NCBI GenBank assembly: GCA_029779535.1
Contig: JAKPAG010000086.1
Span: 1 to 64,000, forward strand
Source: Pseudomonadota bacterium
GTDB lineage: Bacteria > Pseudomonadota > Alphaproteobacteria > Sphingomonadales > Sphingomonadaceae
Direction: 5' to 3'
Length of the DNA: 64,000 nucleotides
This document shows positions 10,307 through 17,971 of the stretch, piece after piece. Under the pieces are notes generated by a model. It did no database searches. It was not told where the DNA came from and worked only from the letters and a program-made list of their open reading frames with translations. Every line of letters starts with the position of its first letter. Position 1 is the stretch's first letter. The position numbers were made by a program, and so were the translations under genes.

Positions 10307-11005
10307 ATGGCACGCAAGAACAACCGCCGCCTGCGCACGCGCCTGTTTGGCGCCGCGCTGCTGCTCGCGCTGGCCGGCGGCGGCTGGGCCTGGTGGAACA
10401 TGCAGCACTGGCTGCCGCCGCGCGCCGCCTTTCCGATGCAGGGGCTGGAGGTGAGCGCCGAAGACGGCGAGATCGACTGGACGGCAGCGCGAGCAACCGG
10501 GGCGGAATTCGCCTATCTCGATGCCTCGGCCAGCGCCTTTGCCCGCGATCCGGCCTTCGTGAAGAACCTTGAGGATGCGCGCGCCGCCAAGCTGCAGGTT
10601 GGCGCGGTGCACCGCTATGACCCGTGCCAGCCGGCCGACAAGCAGGCCGCCAACTTCGTCACCGTGGTCCCGCGCGACAAGGCGATGCTGCCCCCGGCGG
10701 TCGAACTCGACATGCTGGCCGACACCTGCCCGATCAAGGTGTCCGACGCCGCGGTGCTGAGCGAGCTGACCACCTTTCTCAACCAGATCGAGACGCACAC
10801 TGGCAAGCCGGCGATGCTCAAGCTGTCGCGCGGCTTCGAGGCGCGCTATCATGTCGCCCAGGGGATCGACCGGAACCTGTGGTTGCTGCGCGACCGGTTC
10901 CAGCCGGACTATGCCGGGCGGCCGTGGACCTTGTGGACGGCCAACAGTGCGCTAAGCAGCGCGGCAGGGGCCGCGCCGATACGATGGGTGGTGGTGCAAC
11001 CATGA
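10307..11005 (+). CDS. Membrane-anchored GH25-like (lysozyme-fold) protein
   Basis: A 232-aa protein with an N-terminal TM anchor (about residues 10-31) and a periplasmic domain like GH25 muramidases. LEVSAEDGEIDW matches the DVSxxxGxIDW opening, FAYLDASAS matches the F-x-Y-I-K-A-T-E strand, and LPPAVELDM matches PPxxDxE. The three acidic positions expected to be catalytic read Glu, Glu and Asp instead of Asp, Asp and Glu, and the ATEG glutamate is missing. Activity is therefore uncertain. ATG 10307 (or GTG 10304) follows AAGGG. It ends in an ATGA overlap with cdd. Confidence 0.8.
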   Translation: MARKNNRRLRTRLFGAALLLALAGGGWAWWNMQHWLPPRAAFPMQGLEVSAEDGEIDWTAARATGAEFAYLDASASAFARDPAFVKNLEDARAAKLQVGAVHRYDPCQPADKQAANFVTVVPRDKAMLPPAVELDMLADTCPIKVSDAAVLSELTTFLNQIETHTGKPAMLKLSRGFEARYHVAQGIDRNLWLLRDRFQPDYAGRPWTLWTANSALSSAAGAAPIRWVVVQP

Positions 11006-11424
11006 CGATTGACCGGGACAGCCTGATTGCCAAGGCGCGCGCCGCGCAGGGGCAGGCCTATGCCCCCTATTCGAACTTCCACGTCGGCGCGGCGCTGCTG
11101 TTCGCCGATGGCAGCGTGGTGACCGGGGCCAATGTCGAAAACGCCAGCTACGGCCTCGCGCTCTGCGCCGAAACCAGCGCGGTCGCGGGCGCGATGAACC
11201 GCGGACTGCGCGGCGGACTGCTGGCTGTGGCAGTGATCGGCGGCCTGCAGGGCGAGGACGGCCCGGTCGTCACCCCCTGCGGCCGCTGCCGCCAGGTGCT
11301 CAATGAATTGGCCCAGCTCGGCGGCACCGACCCGGTGATCTGGTGCGTCGGCGCTGACGAGGTGCTGGAACTGCAGCTATCGGCCCTGCTGCCGCACGCG
11401 TTCGGACCGGCGAATTTGGGGTAA
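11002..11424 (+). CDS. cdd: Cytidine deaminase
   Basis: A 140-aa zinc enzyme converting cytidine and deoxycytidine to uridine forms in pyrimidine salvage. The substrate loop PYSNFHVGAAL, the first zinc motif with catalytic glutamate (CAETSAV) and the second PCGRCRQVL are all visible. The length matches the tetrameric short form. ATG 11002 overlaps the stop of the GH25-like gene (ATGA), indicating translational coupling. It is followed by repeat locus 4. Confidence 0.95.
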   Translation: MTIDRDSLIAKARAAQGQAYAPYSNFHVGAALLFADGSVVTGANVENASYGLALCAETSAVAGAMNRGLRGGLLAVAVIGGLQGEDGPVVTPCGRCRQVLNELAQLGGTDPVIWCVGADEVLELQLSALLPHAFGPANLG

Positions 11425-11444
11425 GCTGCGGGCCGGATTGAGTC

Positions 11445-11567
11445 CTTGTTTGGTGCGCTGATCGCATCCGCGATCAGCTTGCAGCACCGGCCCGCTCCCC
11501 CGGCCCGACCACCCACAGGGTACCTTGAACGGGTGGTCGGGCCGGGGGAGCGGGCCGGTGCTGCAAG
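11445..11567. repeat. Modular palindromic repeat, locus 4 (most perfect copy)
   Basis: The leader CCTTGTTTGG precedes a hairpin with arms GCTGATCGC and GCGATCAGC around ATCC (11457-11478). Exact 37-nt palindrome arms at 11478-11514 and 11531-11567 enclose the 16-nt centre ACAGGGTACCTTGAAC (11515-11530). The copy lies between convergent cdd and M14 carboxypeptidase genes. The perfect arms suggest a recent arrival or active maintenance. Confidence 0.9.
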
Positions 11568-11581
11568 GACAGCAAATCAAC

Positions 11582-12709
11582 TTACCCCTGCAACCACTCC
11601 AGCAGCGCGCCCATGCAGTCGCGGCCAAGGATCATCGAGCGTTCCGCGCTCCACCCTTGCGCGGCGCAGGGCAGATCGTCGTTGTCCTTGAACGGCATTT
11701 CCAGCGTCATCGCGGTCGCGCCGAAGCGCTCGGCCAGTTGGTTGGTCGACATGGTGAGGTTCGCCCGCCCCGGCGCCGCGACGGGGTAGCCCAGCCGGGT
11801 CTGGAAATCGGGCGTGCGCCGTTCAAGAATCGCGGCATAGCGGTCGAACCCCGCCTGCAAGCCTTCGGACCATGACGGGATGCCCTGGTAGCCGGCCAGG
11901 AACACCGCCGGGATCGCCTCGTCACCGTGGACGTCCATCGCGAAATGCACGCCGGTCTGGTCCATCGCGCTCAGGATCGCCAGCACTTCGGGGCTCTTCT
12001 GCGCGCTGGGGCTGGCCCATTCGCGGTTGAGGTTCACCCCCGCCGCATTGGTGCGCAGGTGGCCGCGCACCGATCCGTCCGGGTTGGCATTGGGCACCGC
12101 GTGGAACCGGCACAGCTGGCGCAGCTTGCGCCCCACGGGGTCGGCCGGGTCGGTCAGGCAATCGAGCGCGCCTTCCATCCACCATTCGGCCATGCTTTCG
12201 CCGGGGTGCTGGCGGGCATAGAGCCAGACATGCCGTTCGCCCTCGCCCAGGTCGAGGCAGTCGATCGTCCGCCCATCCAGCGTCAGTCCCAGCACGCGGT
12301 GTTCAACCCCTTCGGCCAGCGCGGTGGTGGCGATCAGGTCCTGGTGGCGTTCCCAGCTGTAGGGCGCGAAATAGGCGAACCACGCCTGCCCGCCCATCGG
12401 CGTGTAACGGATCGTCAGCGTCCCGCCCATTTCGGCCTTGTCATAGCTGCTGTCGGCGCGGCCCCAGAATTCGCGGTCCTCGCTCACCGCCGCGCGGTAG
12501 CCGGGCCAGCCGCCGGGATAGGCCGATGCCTCCAGCCCGGTGATCTTCAGCTTCAGCGCGCGCCCCGCCGCGCCGGTGACGCGGAAGTGGAACCACTGGA
12601 AGAAATCGCTCTGCTGGTCCTTGCGGATGGCGAGGGTGGCGGTGGTGCCCTCTATGCCCAGGACTTCGATGTTCCCGGAATCGAACGCGCAATCGATCTG
12701 GATGGTCAT
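11582..12709 (-). CDS. M14 family zinc carboxypeptidase, cytosolic carboxypeptidase-like
   Basis: A 375-aa protein. The N-terminal beta-sandwich (residues 1-125) is typical of the cytosolic carboxypeptidase subfamily. The M14 domain follows with zinc ligands His168 and Glu171 in RQHPGES and His261 in DVHGDE. Substrate-binding NLNRE (226-230) and catalytic Glu337 in MTLEMPF complete the site. There is no signal peptide, so it is probably cytosolic. The exact substrate in bacteria is not established. The start codon overlaps the stop of the upstream DUF4136 gene (ATGA on the minus strand). Confidence 0.9.
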   Translation of the reverse strand: MTIQIDCAFDSGNIEVLGIEGTTATLAIRKDQQSDFFQWFHFRVTGAAGRALKLKITGLEASAYPGGWPGYRAAVSEDREFWGRADSSYDKAEMGGTLTIRYTPMGGQAWFAYFAPYSWERHQDLIATTALAEGVEHRVLGLTLDGRTIDCLDLGEGERHVWLYARQHPGESMAEWWMEGALDCLTDPADPVGRKLRQLCRFHAVPNANPDGSVRGHLRTNAAGVNLNREWASPSAQKSPEVLAILSAMDQTGVHFAMDVHGDEAIPAVFLAGYQGIPSWSEGLQAGFDRYAAILERRTPDFQTRLGYPVAAPGRANLTMSTNQLAERFGATAMTLEMPFKDNDDLPCAAQGWSAERSMILGRDCMGALLEWLQG

Positions 12710-13293
12710 TTCACCACGATAGTCTCGCCCGACAGTCCGGGGAAGTCCTTGAACAGTGCCGCGGCCAGTTTCGGCGCGGCCAGCGCGGTATCGGCCATCG
12801 GGCTGGTGGCGCGCACGGTGAACACAGCGCGCCCTTCCCACAAGGCGGCCTTGCTGGCGCGGTCGCGGATCGTCACGGCCATGGTGGTCTGCACCTGCTG
12901 CGCGCTGCGCGGGGTGAGGTTGATGCCGATCCCCACGCCCACGCCCGAACCCCAGCTGCCGGTCGATCCGCCAACCCCGACGCTGACCGGGCCGCTGCCC
13001 GCTCTGGGCTCGATCGTCATGCGCGACAGGCGCAGTTCGGCCACTTGGGCGCTGGTCCCCTGCGGCGCTGCATAGCCCAGCAGCGCCAGCTGCTGCTGCA
13101 CCGCCGCCTGGTAGGTGCGCCATTCAATCGAGGCGCCGTCCATCCCCGCCGCCGGTTCGACCGCGATGGTGCCCTTGCCCAGCATGGCCACATCCGCGGC
13201 GTGAAAGCGCGTCACCTCAACCGGGCCGACCGGGGCAACGCAGCCACCGGCGGCCAGGGCCAGCGCAAGCGCGGCATTTTTCAGGCACTTCAT
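12706..13293 (-). CDS. DUF4136-like lipoprotein
   Basis: A 195-aa protein with a lipoprotein signal peptide; the lipobox is LAAGGC at residues about 14-19. The mature part resembles DUF4136: beta-rich with [17 protein letters not shown], a glycine/serine stretch, then [12 protein letters not shown] and a C-terminal helix. ATG 13293 follows AAAGGT and gives the signal peptide. It is probably anchored to the outer membrane. It is paralogous to the next gene upstream (13360-14037) and overlaps the M14 gene. Function unknown. Confidence 0.82.
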   Translation of the reverse strand: MKCLKNAALALALAAGGCVAPVGPVEVTRFHAADVAMLGKGTIAVEPAAGMDGASIEWRTYQAAVQQQLALLGYAAPQGTSAQVAELRLSRMTIEPRAGSGPVSVGVGGSTGSWGSGVGVGIGINLTPRSAQQVQTTMAVTIRDRASKAALWEGRAVFTVRATSPMADTALAAPKLAAALFKDFPGLSGETIVVK

Positions 13294-13359
13294 CGCGGGC
13301 GACCTTTCATGGCAGTGCTCCGCCACTTGTGAATCCGATGCCGCAGCGATGCAAGCGGA

Positions 13360-14037
13360 TCAGCGCGGCGCGGGGAAGCGTTCGAACAGCGCACCGGCCA
13401 GCCGCGCGGCGATCTGACCGTCGCCCCAGCGCGGATCGCCCGCGCGGGTCAGCATGTCGGCGCGCCCTTCCCACAGCACCTTGCCGCTGGCGGTGTCCCT
13501 GATCCGCGCTTCCAGCCGGGTCGAGATCAGCGCCTTGCGCGGCTTGGTCAGGTCGACATTCAGCGCCATGCCCATCATCGAACCGTGGTTCGATATGCCC
13601 ATGGTCATTTCGCCGCTGACCGGTTTGCGCGGCGCTTCCTCGGGCACGGCCTCGCGGCGCAGCACGCGCACTTCAGCCAGCTGCCCGCCGGCGGGATCCC
13701 GCGTTGCGGTATCGTAGCCGGCGCGGGCCAGGGCATCGATCACCGCCGCTTCATAAGTGGCCAGCTCGCGCGCCTCGGTCAGCCCGCCGCCGGCCGGGGC
13801 TTCGACCACCGCGATGGCGCCCTTGCCCAGCGGCGCGCCGTCCGCGCCTTCGGCGGCGAAGGTGGCGACCTCGACCTTGCCTTCGCGCCCGGCGCCCGTG
13901 CTGGCACTGAGCCGGTCCCAGCCAGGCCGGTCCCAACCCGCGCCGCCCCAGCCTGGCTGGGCCAGCGCGGCAGTGGCCGTCATGCCCAGGGTCAGGGCGG
14001 CGGCAAGGGGGAGCAAGCGGGGCGAAGTATTGTGCAT
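13360..14037 (-). CDS. Secreted DUF4136-like protein
   Basis: A 225-aa protein with a standard signal peptide ending ALA-QPG and no lipobox cysteine, unlike its downstream paralog. After a Gly/Trp/Asp-rich spacer the same features recur: ELATYEAAVIDALARAGYD, a central AEVRVLRR strand, and SGKVLWEGRADM before a final helix ending LFERFP. ATG 14037 is preceded by TAAGG. The tandem pair with the M14 carboxypeptidase probably forms one operon. Function unknown. Confidence 0.8.
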   Translation of the reverse strand: MHNTSPRLLPLAAALTLGMTATAALAQPGWGGAGWDRPGWDRLSASTGAGREGKVEVATFAAEGADGAPLGKGAIAVVEAPAGGGLTEARELATYEAAVIDALARAGYDTATRDPAGGQLAEVRVLRREAVPEEAPRKPVSGEMTMGISNHGSMMGMALNVDLTKPRKALISTRLEARIRDTASGKVLWEGRADMLTRAGDPRWGDGQIAARLAGALFERFPAPR

Positions 14038-14170
14038 GAAACGGGCCTTATGTTGGAGACCGGCTGACTGCCTCCGCGCCGCAGTCTGCCCGCCGGCATT
14101 GCCCGGCCATGAACAAGGGCCTGCACGCGCACGAATTTGTGCGGAATTTCCACTTCCCCGCGCCACCGCG

Positions 14171-14191
14171 ATGCCGCATTAGATGCGGCAT
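14171..14191. promoter_or_regulatory. Inverted repeat overlapping the galE start codon
   Basis: ATGCCGCAT (14171-14179) and ATGCGGCAT (14183-14191) are exact 9-bp arms around TAG. The second arm contains the first two bases of the galE ATG (14190). No Shine-Dalgarno is visible upstream. The hairpin could hide the start codon or mark an operator. Confidence 0.45.
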
Positions 14192-15191
14192 GACTGACAA
14201 GCTTCCCGTACTCGTCACCGGCGGTGCCGGTTATATCGGCAGCCATGCCGTGCTCGCGCTCAAGGATGCGGGCTGGCCGGTGGCGGTGATCGACAACCTA
14301 GTCACCGGCTTTCGCTGGGCCGTGCCTGATGACGTGCCCTTCTATGAAGGGGACATCGAGGACGCGGACCTGCTTGCCCGGATCTTCGCCGAACAGGGCA
14401 CCCGCGCGGTGATGCATTTCGCGGGCTCGGTGGTGGTGCCCGAATCCGTGGTTGATCCGCTGAAATACTATCACAACAACACCGCCAAGACCCGCAGCCT
14501 GATCGCGTCGGTGGTGGCGGCGGGCGTGCCGCATTTCATCTTCAGCTCCACCGCCGCGACTTATGGTATTCCCGATGTCCCCGCGGTGACAGAGGACACA
14601 CCGCAAGTGCCGATCAATCCCTACGGCATGTCCAAGCTGATGACCGAATACATGCTGCGCGATTCGGCGGCGGCGCACCCGATCAACTTCTGCGCGCTGC
14701 GCTATTTCAACGTCGCCGGGGCCGATCCGCAGGGCCGCACCGGGCAATCGACCGCCGGGGCGACCCACCTGATCAAGGTCGCGGTCGAAGCCGCGCTGGG
14801 CAAGCGTGACAGCGTGGGCGTATTCGGCACCGATTTCGCCACGCCCGACGGCACCGGGGTGCGCGATTACATCCACGTCAGCGACCTGGCCGCCGCCCAC
14901 GTTCTGGCGCTGGAGGCGCTGATCGCCGATCCAGCGCGCTCGCTGACGATGAACTGCGGCTATGGCCGGGGCTATTCGGTGCTCGAAGTGCTGGACGCGG
15001 TCGACCGCGTGACCAACACGGCGATCAAGCGCGTGATGAGCCCGCGCCGCGCCGGCGACCCCGATTCGCTGATTTCCGACAACGCCCGAATCAAGGCCAC
15101 CCTGCCGTGGGTGCCGCAATATGCCGATCTCGACACGATCGTGACCCACGCGCTGCAATGGGAACGCAAGCTGAGCGAGCGGGTGGGGTAG
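14190..15191 (+). CDS. galE: UDP-glucose 4-epimerase
   Basis: A 333-aa extended SDR enzyme that interconverts UDP-glucose and UDP-galactose for cell-surface sugars. The NAD-binding GGAGYIGSH is at the N-terminus. The catalytic Ser/Thr is in SSTAATYG, the Tyr/Lys pair in NPYGMSKLM, and the family signature GVRDYIHVSDLAAAH is present. ATG 14190 is where the family alignment begins; the reading frame is open further upstream but not conserved. The start sits in an inverted repeat and lacks a Shine-Dalgarno. It is followed by repeat locus 5. Confidence 0.95.
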   Translation: MTDKLPVLVTGGAGYIGSHAVLALKDAGWPVAVIDNLVTGFRWAVPDDVPFYEGDIEDADLLARIFAEQGTRAVMHFAGSVVVPESVVDPLKYYHNNTAKTRSLIASVVAAGVPHFIFSSTAATYGIPDVPAVTEDTPQVPINPYGMSKLMTEYMLRDSAAAHPINFCALRYFNVAGADPQGRTGQSTAGATHLIKVAVEAALGKRDSVGVFGTDFATPDGTGVRDYIHVSDLAAAHVLALEALIADPARSLTMNCGYGRGYSVLEVLDAVDRVTNTAIKRVMSPRRAGDPDSLISDNARIKATLPWVPQYADLDTIVTHALQWERKLSERVG

Positions 15192-15204
15192 GTTTCTCTC
15201 TGGT

Positions 15205-15403
15205 TGCCGCCGGTGCGGACAAGGCATCCGCCTTGTCCGCGCAACACCGGCCCGCTCCCCCGGCCCAACCACCCACAGGGTACCTTGAACGGGTGGTTGG
15301 GCCGGGGGAGCGGGCCGGTGATGCAAAGCCCTTCGCGGATGCGATCAGCGCACCAAACAAGGAAACTTCCGCATAGCTTTCCCGCACCGGCTTCAGCCGG
15401 AAA
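15205..15403. repeat. Modular palindromic repeat, locus 5
   Basis: The 299-bp gap between galE and rpmJ is mostly repeat. A hairpin with exact arms GCGGACAAGGC and GCCTTGTCCGC around ATCC is at 15215-15240. Palindrome arms of 34 nt (15241-15274 and 15291-15324, one mismatch) enclose ACAGGGTACCTTGAAC. A decayed GGAT hairpin follows at 15328-15349, running into the inverted leader CCAAACAAGG. A GCACCGGC, TTCA, GCCGGAAA hairpin is at 15384-15403. The leader is inverted relative to locus 4 while the centre is not. Confidence 0.88.
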
Positions 15404-15416
15404 CAGGACTCAGTTA

Positions 15417-15445
15417 TTGACTTGGCCGCGAGTCACCCCTAACGG
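15417..15445 (+). promoter_or_regulatory. Promoter of rpmJ
   Basis: TTGACT (15417-15422), a 17-bp spacer and TAACGG (15440-15445), continuing CCCG. The same elements and spacing precede rpmH and, with one change each, rpsT. The leader holds a small hairpin, GCGGC-ATTCA-GCCGC (15463-15477). Confidence 0.75.
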
Positions 15446-15490
15446 CCCGATCTCAATTTTCAGCGGCATTCAGCCGCACCCGAGGACATC

Positions 15491-15616
15491 ATGAAGATTC
15501 GCAACAGCCTCAAGTCGCTCAAGGACCGCCACCGGGACAACCGCGTGATCCGTCGTCGTGGCCGGACCTATGTGATCAACAAGACCAACCGTCGCTTCAA
15601 GGCGCGCCAGGGCTAA
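15491..15616 (+). CDS. rpmJ: 50S ribosomal protein L36
   Basis: A 41-aa basic protein starting [17 protein letters not shown] and ending RRFKARQG. It is the longer, zinc-ligand-free type of L36 common in alphaproteobacteria: the usual cysteines are absent. It is too short for routine ORF detection. ATG 15491 is preceded by CGAGGAC. It has its own promoter at 15417-15445 and its own terminator, so it is a single-gene transcript. Confidence 0.95.
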   Translation: MKIRNSLKSLKDRHRDNRVIRRRGRTYVINKTNRRFKARQG

Positions 15617-15656
15617 GGCTGCTGGGGGCCGCCGCAGGGCGGACCGGTTGAACCAA

Positions 15657-15700
15657 AACGGCCCGCCTCCGGTTCCGGGGTGCGGGCCGAAGCCATTTTT
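15657..15700 (+). terminator. Rho-independent terminator after rpmJ
   Basis: CGGCCCGC and GCGGGCCG arms enclose an inner CTCCGGTTCCGGGG segment, then AAGCCATTTTT. It lies between rpmJ and the HAD hydrolase gene. Confidence 0.82.
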
Positions 15701-15718
15701 GCGGCGGGAAACGGGCGC

Positions 15719-16321
15719 ATGATCGAAGCGGTGGTATTCGATGTCGGCAACGTGCTGGTGCGCTGGGACCGGCGCCTGCCCTTCGTGAATCACTTCACCG
15801 ATGCGGCCGAATTCGATCACTTCATGGACGAGGTGATCCCGCTGTCGTGGCATGCCGAACATGACGCCGGACGCCCGGCGGCGGACCTCGTCGCCGAACG
15901 CAGCGCACTGTTCCCGCACTATGCCCAGTTGATCCATGACTGGTTCGCCCGGTTCAACGAATCGATTCCCGGCCCCGTCCCCGGCAGCCCCGAGTTGGTC
16001 GAGGAACTGCACGCGCGCGGTGTGCCGCTTTACGCGATCACCAATTTCGGCGCCGATACCTGGGCTGGCTTTCGCCCCACCTTCCCGCTGGCCGAACGCT
16101 TCCGCGACATAGTAGTGTCGGGCGTGGAGCAACTGGCCAAGCCAGACCCGGCAATCTACGCGCTGGCAGAGGCGCGCTTCGGCCACGCGCCCGAAGCGAT
16201 GCTGTTCATCGACGATAGCCTGCCCAACGTGGAAAGCGCGCGCGCCTGCGGCTGGCACGCGCATCACTTCAGCGATGCGATGGGGCTCAAAGCGGAGCTG
16301 CGCGAGCGCGGGCTGATCTGA
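15719..16321 (+). CDS. HAD-superfamily hydrolase, subfamily IA
   Basis: A 200-aa phosphatase or dehalogenase-like hydrolase. Motif I is VVFDVGNVLVRW with the nucleophile Asp at its start. The Thr/Asn motif II is ITNFG, the motif III Lys is in AKPDPAIY, and the acidic motif IV is FIDDSLPNVESA. The alpha-helical cap lies at about residues 17-85. The substrate cannot be told from sequence. ATG 15719 fits the fold's first strand. It is followed by repeat locus 6. Confidence 0.9.
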   Translation: MIEAVVFDVGNVLVRWDRRLPFVNHFTDAAEFDHFMDEVIPLSWHAEHDAGRPAADLVAERSALFPHYAQLIHDWFARFNESIPGPVPGSPELVEELHARGVPLYAITNFGADTWAGFRPTFPLAERFRDIVVSGVEQLAKPDPAIYALAEARFGHAPEAMLFIDDSLPNVESARACGWHAHHFSDAMGLKAELRERGLI

Positions 16322-16442
16322 ATCCCTTGTTTGGGGCGCTGATCGCCTCGGCGATCAGCTTGGCCTGGCCGGCCCGCTCCCCCGGCAGAGTCTCTTTCCG
16401 GCTGACGCCGGTGTTGCAAAGCCCATCGCGGATGCGAAGGGC
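16322..16442. repeat. Modular palindromic repeat, locus 6 (partial)
   Basis: The leader CCTTGTTTGG precedes GCTGATCGC and GCGATCAGC around CTCG (16338-16359), a loop change from ATCC. Only the left half of the long palindrome remains (about 16360-16385). A TTTCCGGC, TGAC, GCCGGTGT hairpin follows at about 16396-16414. GCCCATCGC and GCGAAGGGC around GGAT (16421-16442, one mismatch) ends the copy. The conserved centre is missing. It occupies the HAD/CC_3452 convergent gap. Confidence 0.8.
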
Positions 16443-16449
16443 GCACCCG

Positions 16450-16482
16450 GCAAAAAAGAGCCCCCGTCCTTGCGGGCGGGGG
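16450..16482 (-). terminator. Rho-independent terminator of the CC_3452 gene
   Basis: On the minus strand, GCCCCCG (75-81 side) pairs with CGGGGGC (58-64 side) and is followed by CTCTTTTTT. Positions are 16458-16464 and 16475-16481, with the U-tract at 16450-16455. Confidence 0.82.
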
Positions 16483-16525
16483 CCTTCTTGAGGGTGGGGG
16501 CTGTAAGGAGTGCCTGGGTATTGCG

Positions 16526-16873
16526 TCAGGCGGCCGCGTTGCAGCGCGCGAGCTTGTCGGCGCTCAATTCGCCCTTCGGGGTGGCGAACTTGGTGACCTG
16601 GCCGAATTCCTTGGCAACCCGGGCGCAGGTGTTGACCGGCGACGAACCGTCGCTGCGGCCGGTGCACTGATCGCCGGTGCAGTTCCACAGCGCGCCGTTG
16701 ACGACCTTGCGCACCGGGGCGTCGAGGCCCTTGGCGAGCACGGCCGAATAGGAAGCGCTGGACTGCGCCTGGGCCGGCGCGGCGGTGAGCGAGAAGCTGG
16801 CGACGGTGCCGACCACGGCAAGGGCGCCAACGAACAGATTGCGAGCAAGCGGCCGCTGGAAAGTGCGGATCAT
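16526..16873 (-). CDS. CC_3452 family secreted protein
   Basis: A 115-aa protein with a signal peptide to about residue 36 (TAAPAQA). The mature part carries the family pattern GALWNCTGDQCTG...NTCARVAKEFG and ends KLARCNAAA, with four cysteines likely forming two disulfides. It is named after a Caulobacter protein of unknown function. ATG 16873 is preceded by AAGGGGAA. It has its own terminator and is divergent from the HxlR regulator gene. Confidence 0.86.
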   Translation of the reverse strand: MIRTFQRPLARNLFVGALAVVGTVASFSLTAAPAQAQSSASYSAVLAKGLDAPVRKVVNGALWNCTGDQCTGRSDGSSPVNTCARVAKEFGQVTKFATPKGELSADKLARCNAAA

Positions 16874-16991
16874 GGTAATTCCCCTTATGTCTGGCACGCA
16901 GGGATCAAGCCGTTCCTGGGAGGGAGGGATGCCGATTTGCGTTGCGAAAGGCTACCTAATGCGCTAGTCGATCAGTTGCAAGATGAAACGA

Positions 16992-17037
16992 TGCAGTGCA
17001 GCAAAGATTTTTTTGTCACACGCAAAGCGGCTTTGCG
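16992..17037. promoter_or_regulatory. Regulatory elements in the CC_3452/HxlR divergent gap
   Basis: TGCAGTGCAGCA (16992-17003) is identical over 12 nt to one arm of the phasin operator at 53310-53321. CGCAAAG, CGG, CTTTGCG (17021-17037) is an exact 7-3-7 palindrome about 32 bp before the HxlR start, placed as an autoregulatory operator would be. The rest of the 195-bp gap shows nothing else. Confidence 0.4.
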
Positions 17038-17068
17038 CTAGGCTCGTTTCAGGCATGGGGAATTGAAC

Positions 17069-17581
17069 ATGGGCAAATTGCACGAACCGCTGGACAGCCA
17101 GAATTGCGGGCTGCCCGCCGCGCTTGAAGTCATGGGTGAACGCTGGAGTTTCATGATCCTGCGCGCCGCGTTCAACGGCCTGCACCATTTCGAGGAATTC
17201 CTGGGCGTGCTGGGCATTGCCCGCAACATCCTGTCGAACCGTCTGGCGCGGCTGGTCGAACACGGCATCATGAAGCGCGAGCCGTTGCCCGACGATCGCC
17301 GCAAGATCGAATACCGCCTGACCGAAAAGGGTCTGGACCTGCTCCCGGCCATGCTGGCGCTGCGCCAGTGGGGTGAAAAGTATGGCTGCGGCGTCCCCGG
17401 CAACCCCGTGCTGTGCGACGAACGCGACGGGTTGCCAATCGCGCAGATCGGGATCCACGCCCACGATGGCCGCCTGCTTGGCCCCAAGGAGTTGGAATGG
17501 CGCGATGCCGCCGATGTCGGCAAGCCGCGCGAGCGGTCTGATGACCCAGTAGTGCGCCCGTTGCTTAACGTGCTGCTCTGA
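17069..17581 (+). CDS. HxlR family transcriptional regulator
   Basis: A 170-aa winged-helix regulator. The HxlR signature is clear: conserved N-terminal Cys in SQNCGLPAALEVMGERWSFMILR, FEEFLGVLGIARNILSNRLARLVEHGIM as the recognition region, and the wing PDDRRKIEYRLTEKG. The C-terminal 60 residues form the dimerisation extension. ATG 17069 is preceded by GGGGAA; a TTG two codons upstream is less likely. The signal sensed is unknown. It probably acts on its own divergent promoter region. Confidence 0.92.
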   Translation: MGKLHEPLDSQNCGLPAALEVMGERWSFMILRAAFNGLHHFEEFLGVLGIARNILSNRLARLVEHGIMKREPLPDDRRKIEYRLTEKGLDLLPAMLALRQWGEKYGCGVPGNPVLCDERDGLPIAQIGIHAHDGRLLGPKELEWRDAADVGKPRERSDDPVVRPLLNVLL

Positions 17582-17645
17582 ATCCAGGACGGCGGTCTGA
17601 TTTTCAGCCCTTGCCCTGACCGGCAAGGCTGCGCATAGCGCCGCA

Positions 17646-17951
17646 ATGCCTGCTGATTCCCCCGAACGCACCTGCCTTGAAGCCATTGCCACGCGCAAGC
17701 TGATCCGCGCCGATTACAACGGCGCCGAACTGCGGCTTGCCCCGCACCTGCTGTTCATGCGCCATGGCGAGCCGTTCATCGGCGCGTTCAACCCCGGCAA
17801 GGCCTGGCGCAGCGAGGAGGAACGCCGCCTCGGCTATTTCAAGCTGGCCGGCCTGCACAACCTGGCACTGACCGACGAGGGGTTCGAGCCGCTGGAGGGC
17901 GCCGACACCAGCCCCCCGCGAGAGGATGACGAGCTGCTGTTCGCGATCTAG
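17646..17951 (+). CDS. Small standalone WYL-domain-like protein
   Basis: A 101-aa protein. The stretch AIATRKLIRADYNGAELRLAPHLLFMRHGEPFIGAF...YFKLAGLHNLALTDEGFEP, at residues about 13-82, follows the strand pattern of WYL domains, but there is no HTH. WYL domains bind nucleotides or nucleic acids and usually sit in regulators. The assignment is by pattern and tentative. ATG 17646 lies 64 bp after the HxlR gene on the same strand. It is convergent with comM. Confidence 0.72.
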   Translation: MPADSPERTCLEAIATRKLIRADYNGAELRLAPHLLFMRHGEPFIGAFNPGKAWRSEEERRLGYFKLAGLHNLALTDEGFEPLEGADTSPPREDDELLFAI

Positions 17952-17971
17952 GGTCCTGGCCCCAGGCTCGC

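Noticed and set aside
11445..11567. Simple rho-independent terminators as the explanation of the repeats
   Set aside because: Arms are far longer than needed, U-runs are missing, and the asymmetric centre and loops are conserved between loci.
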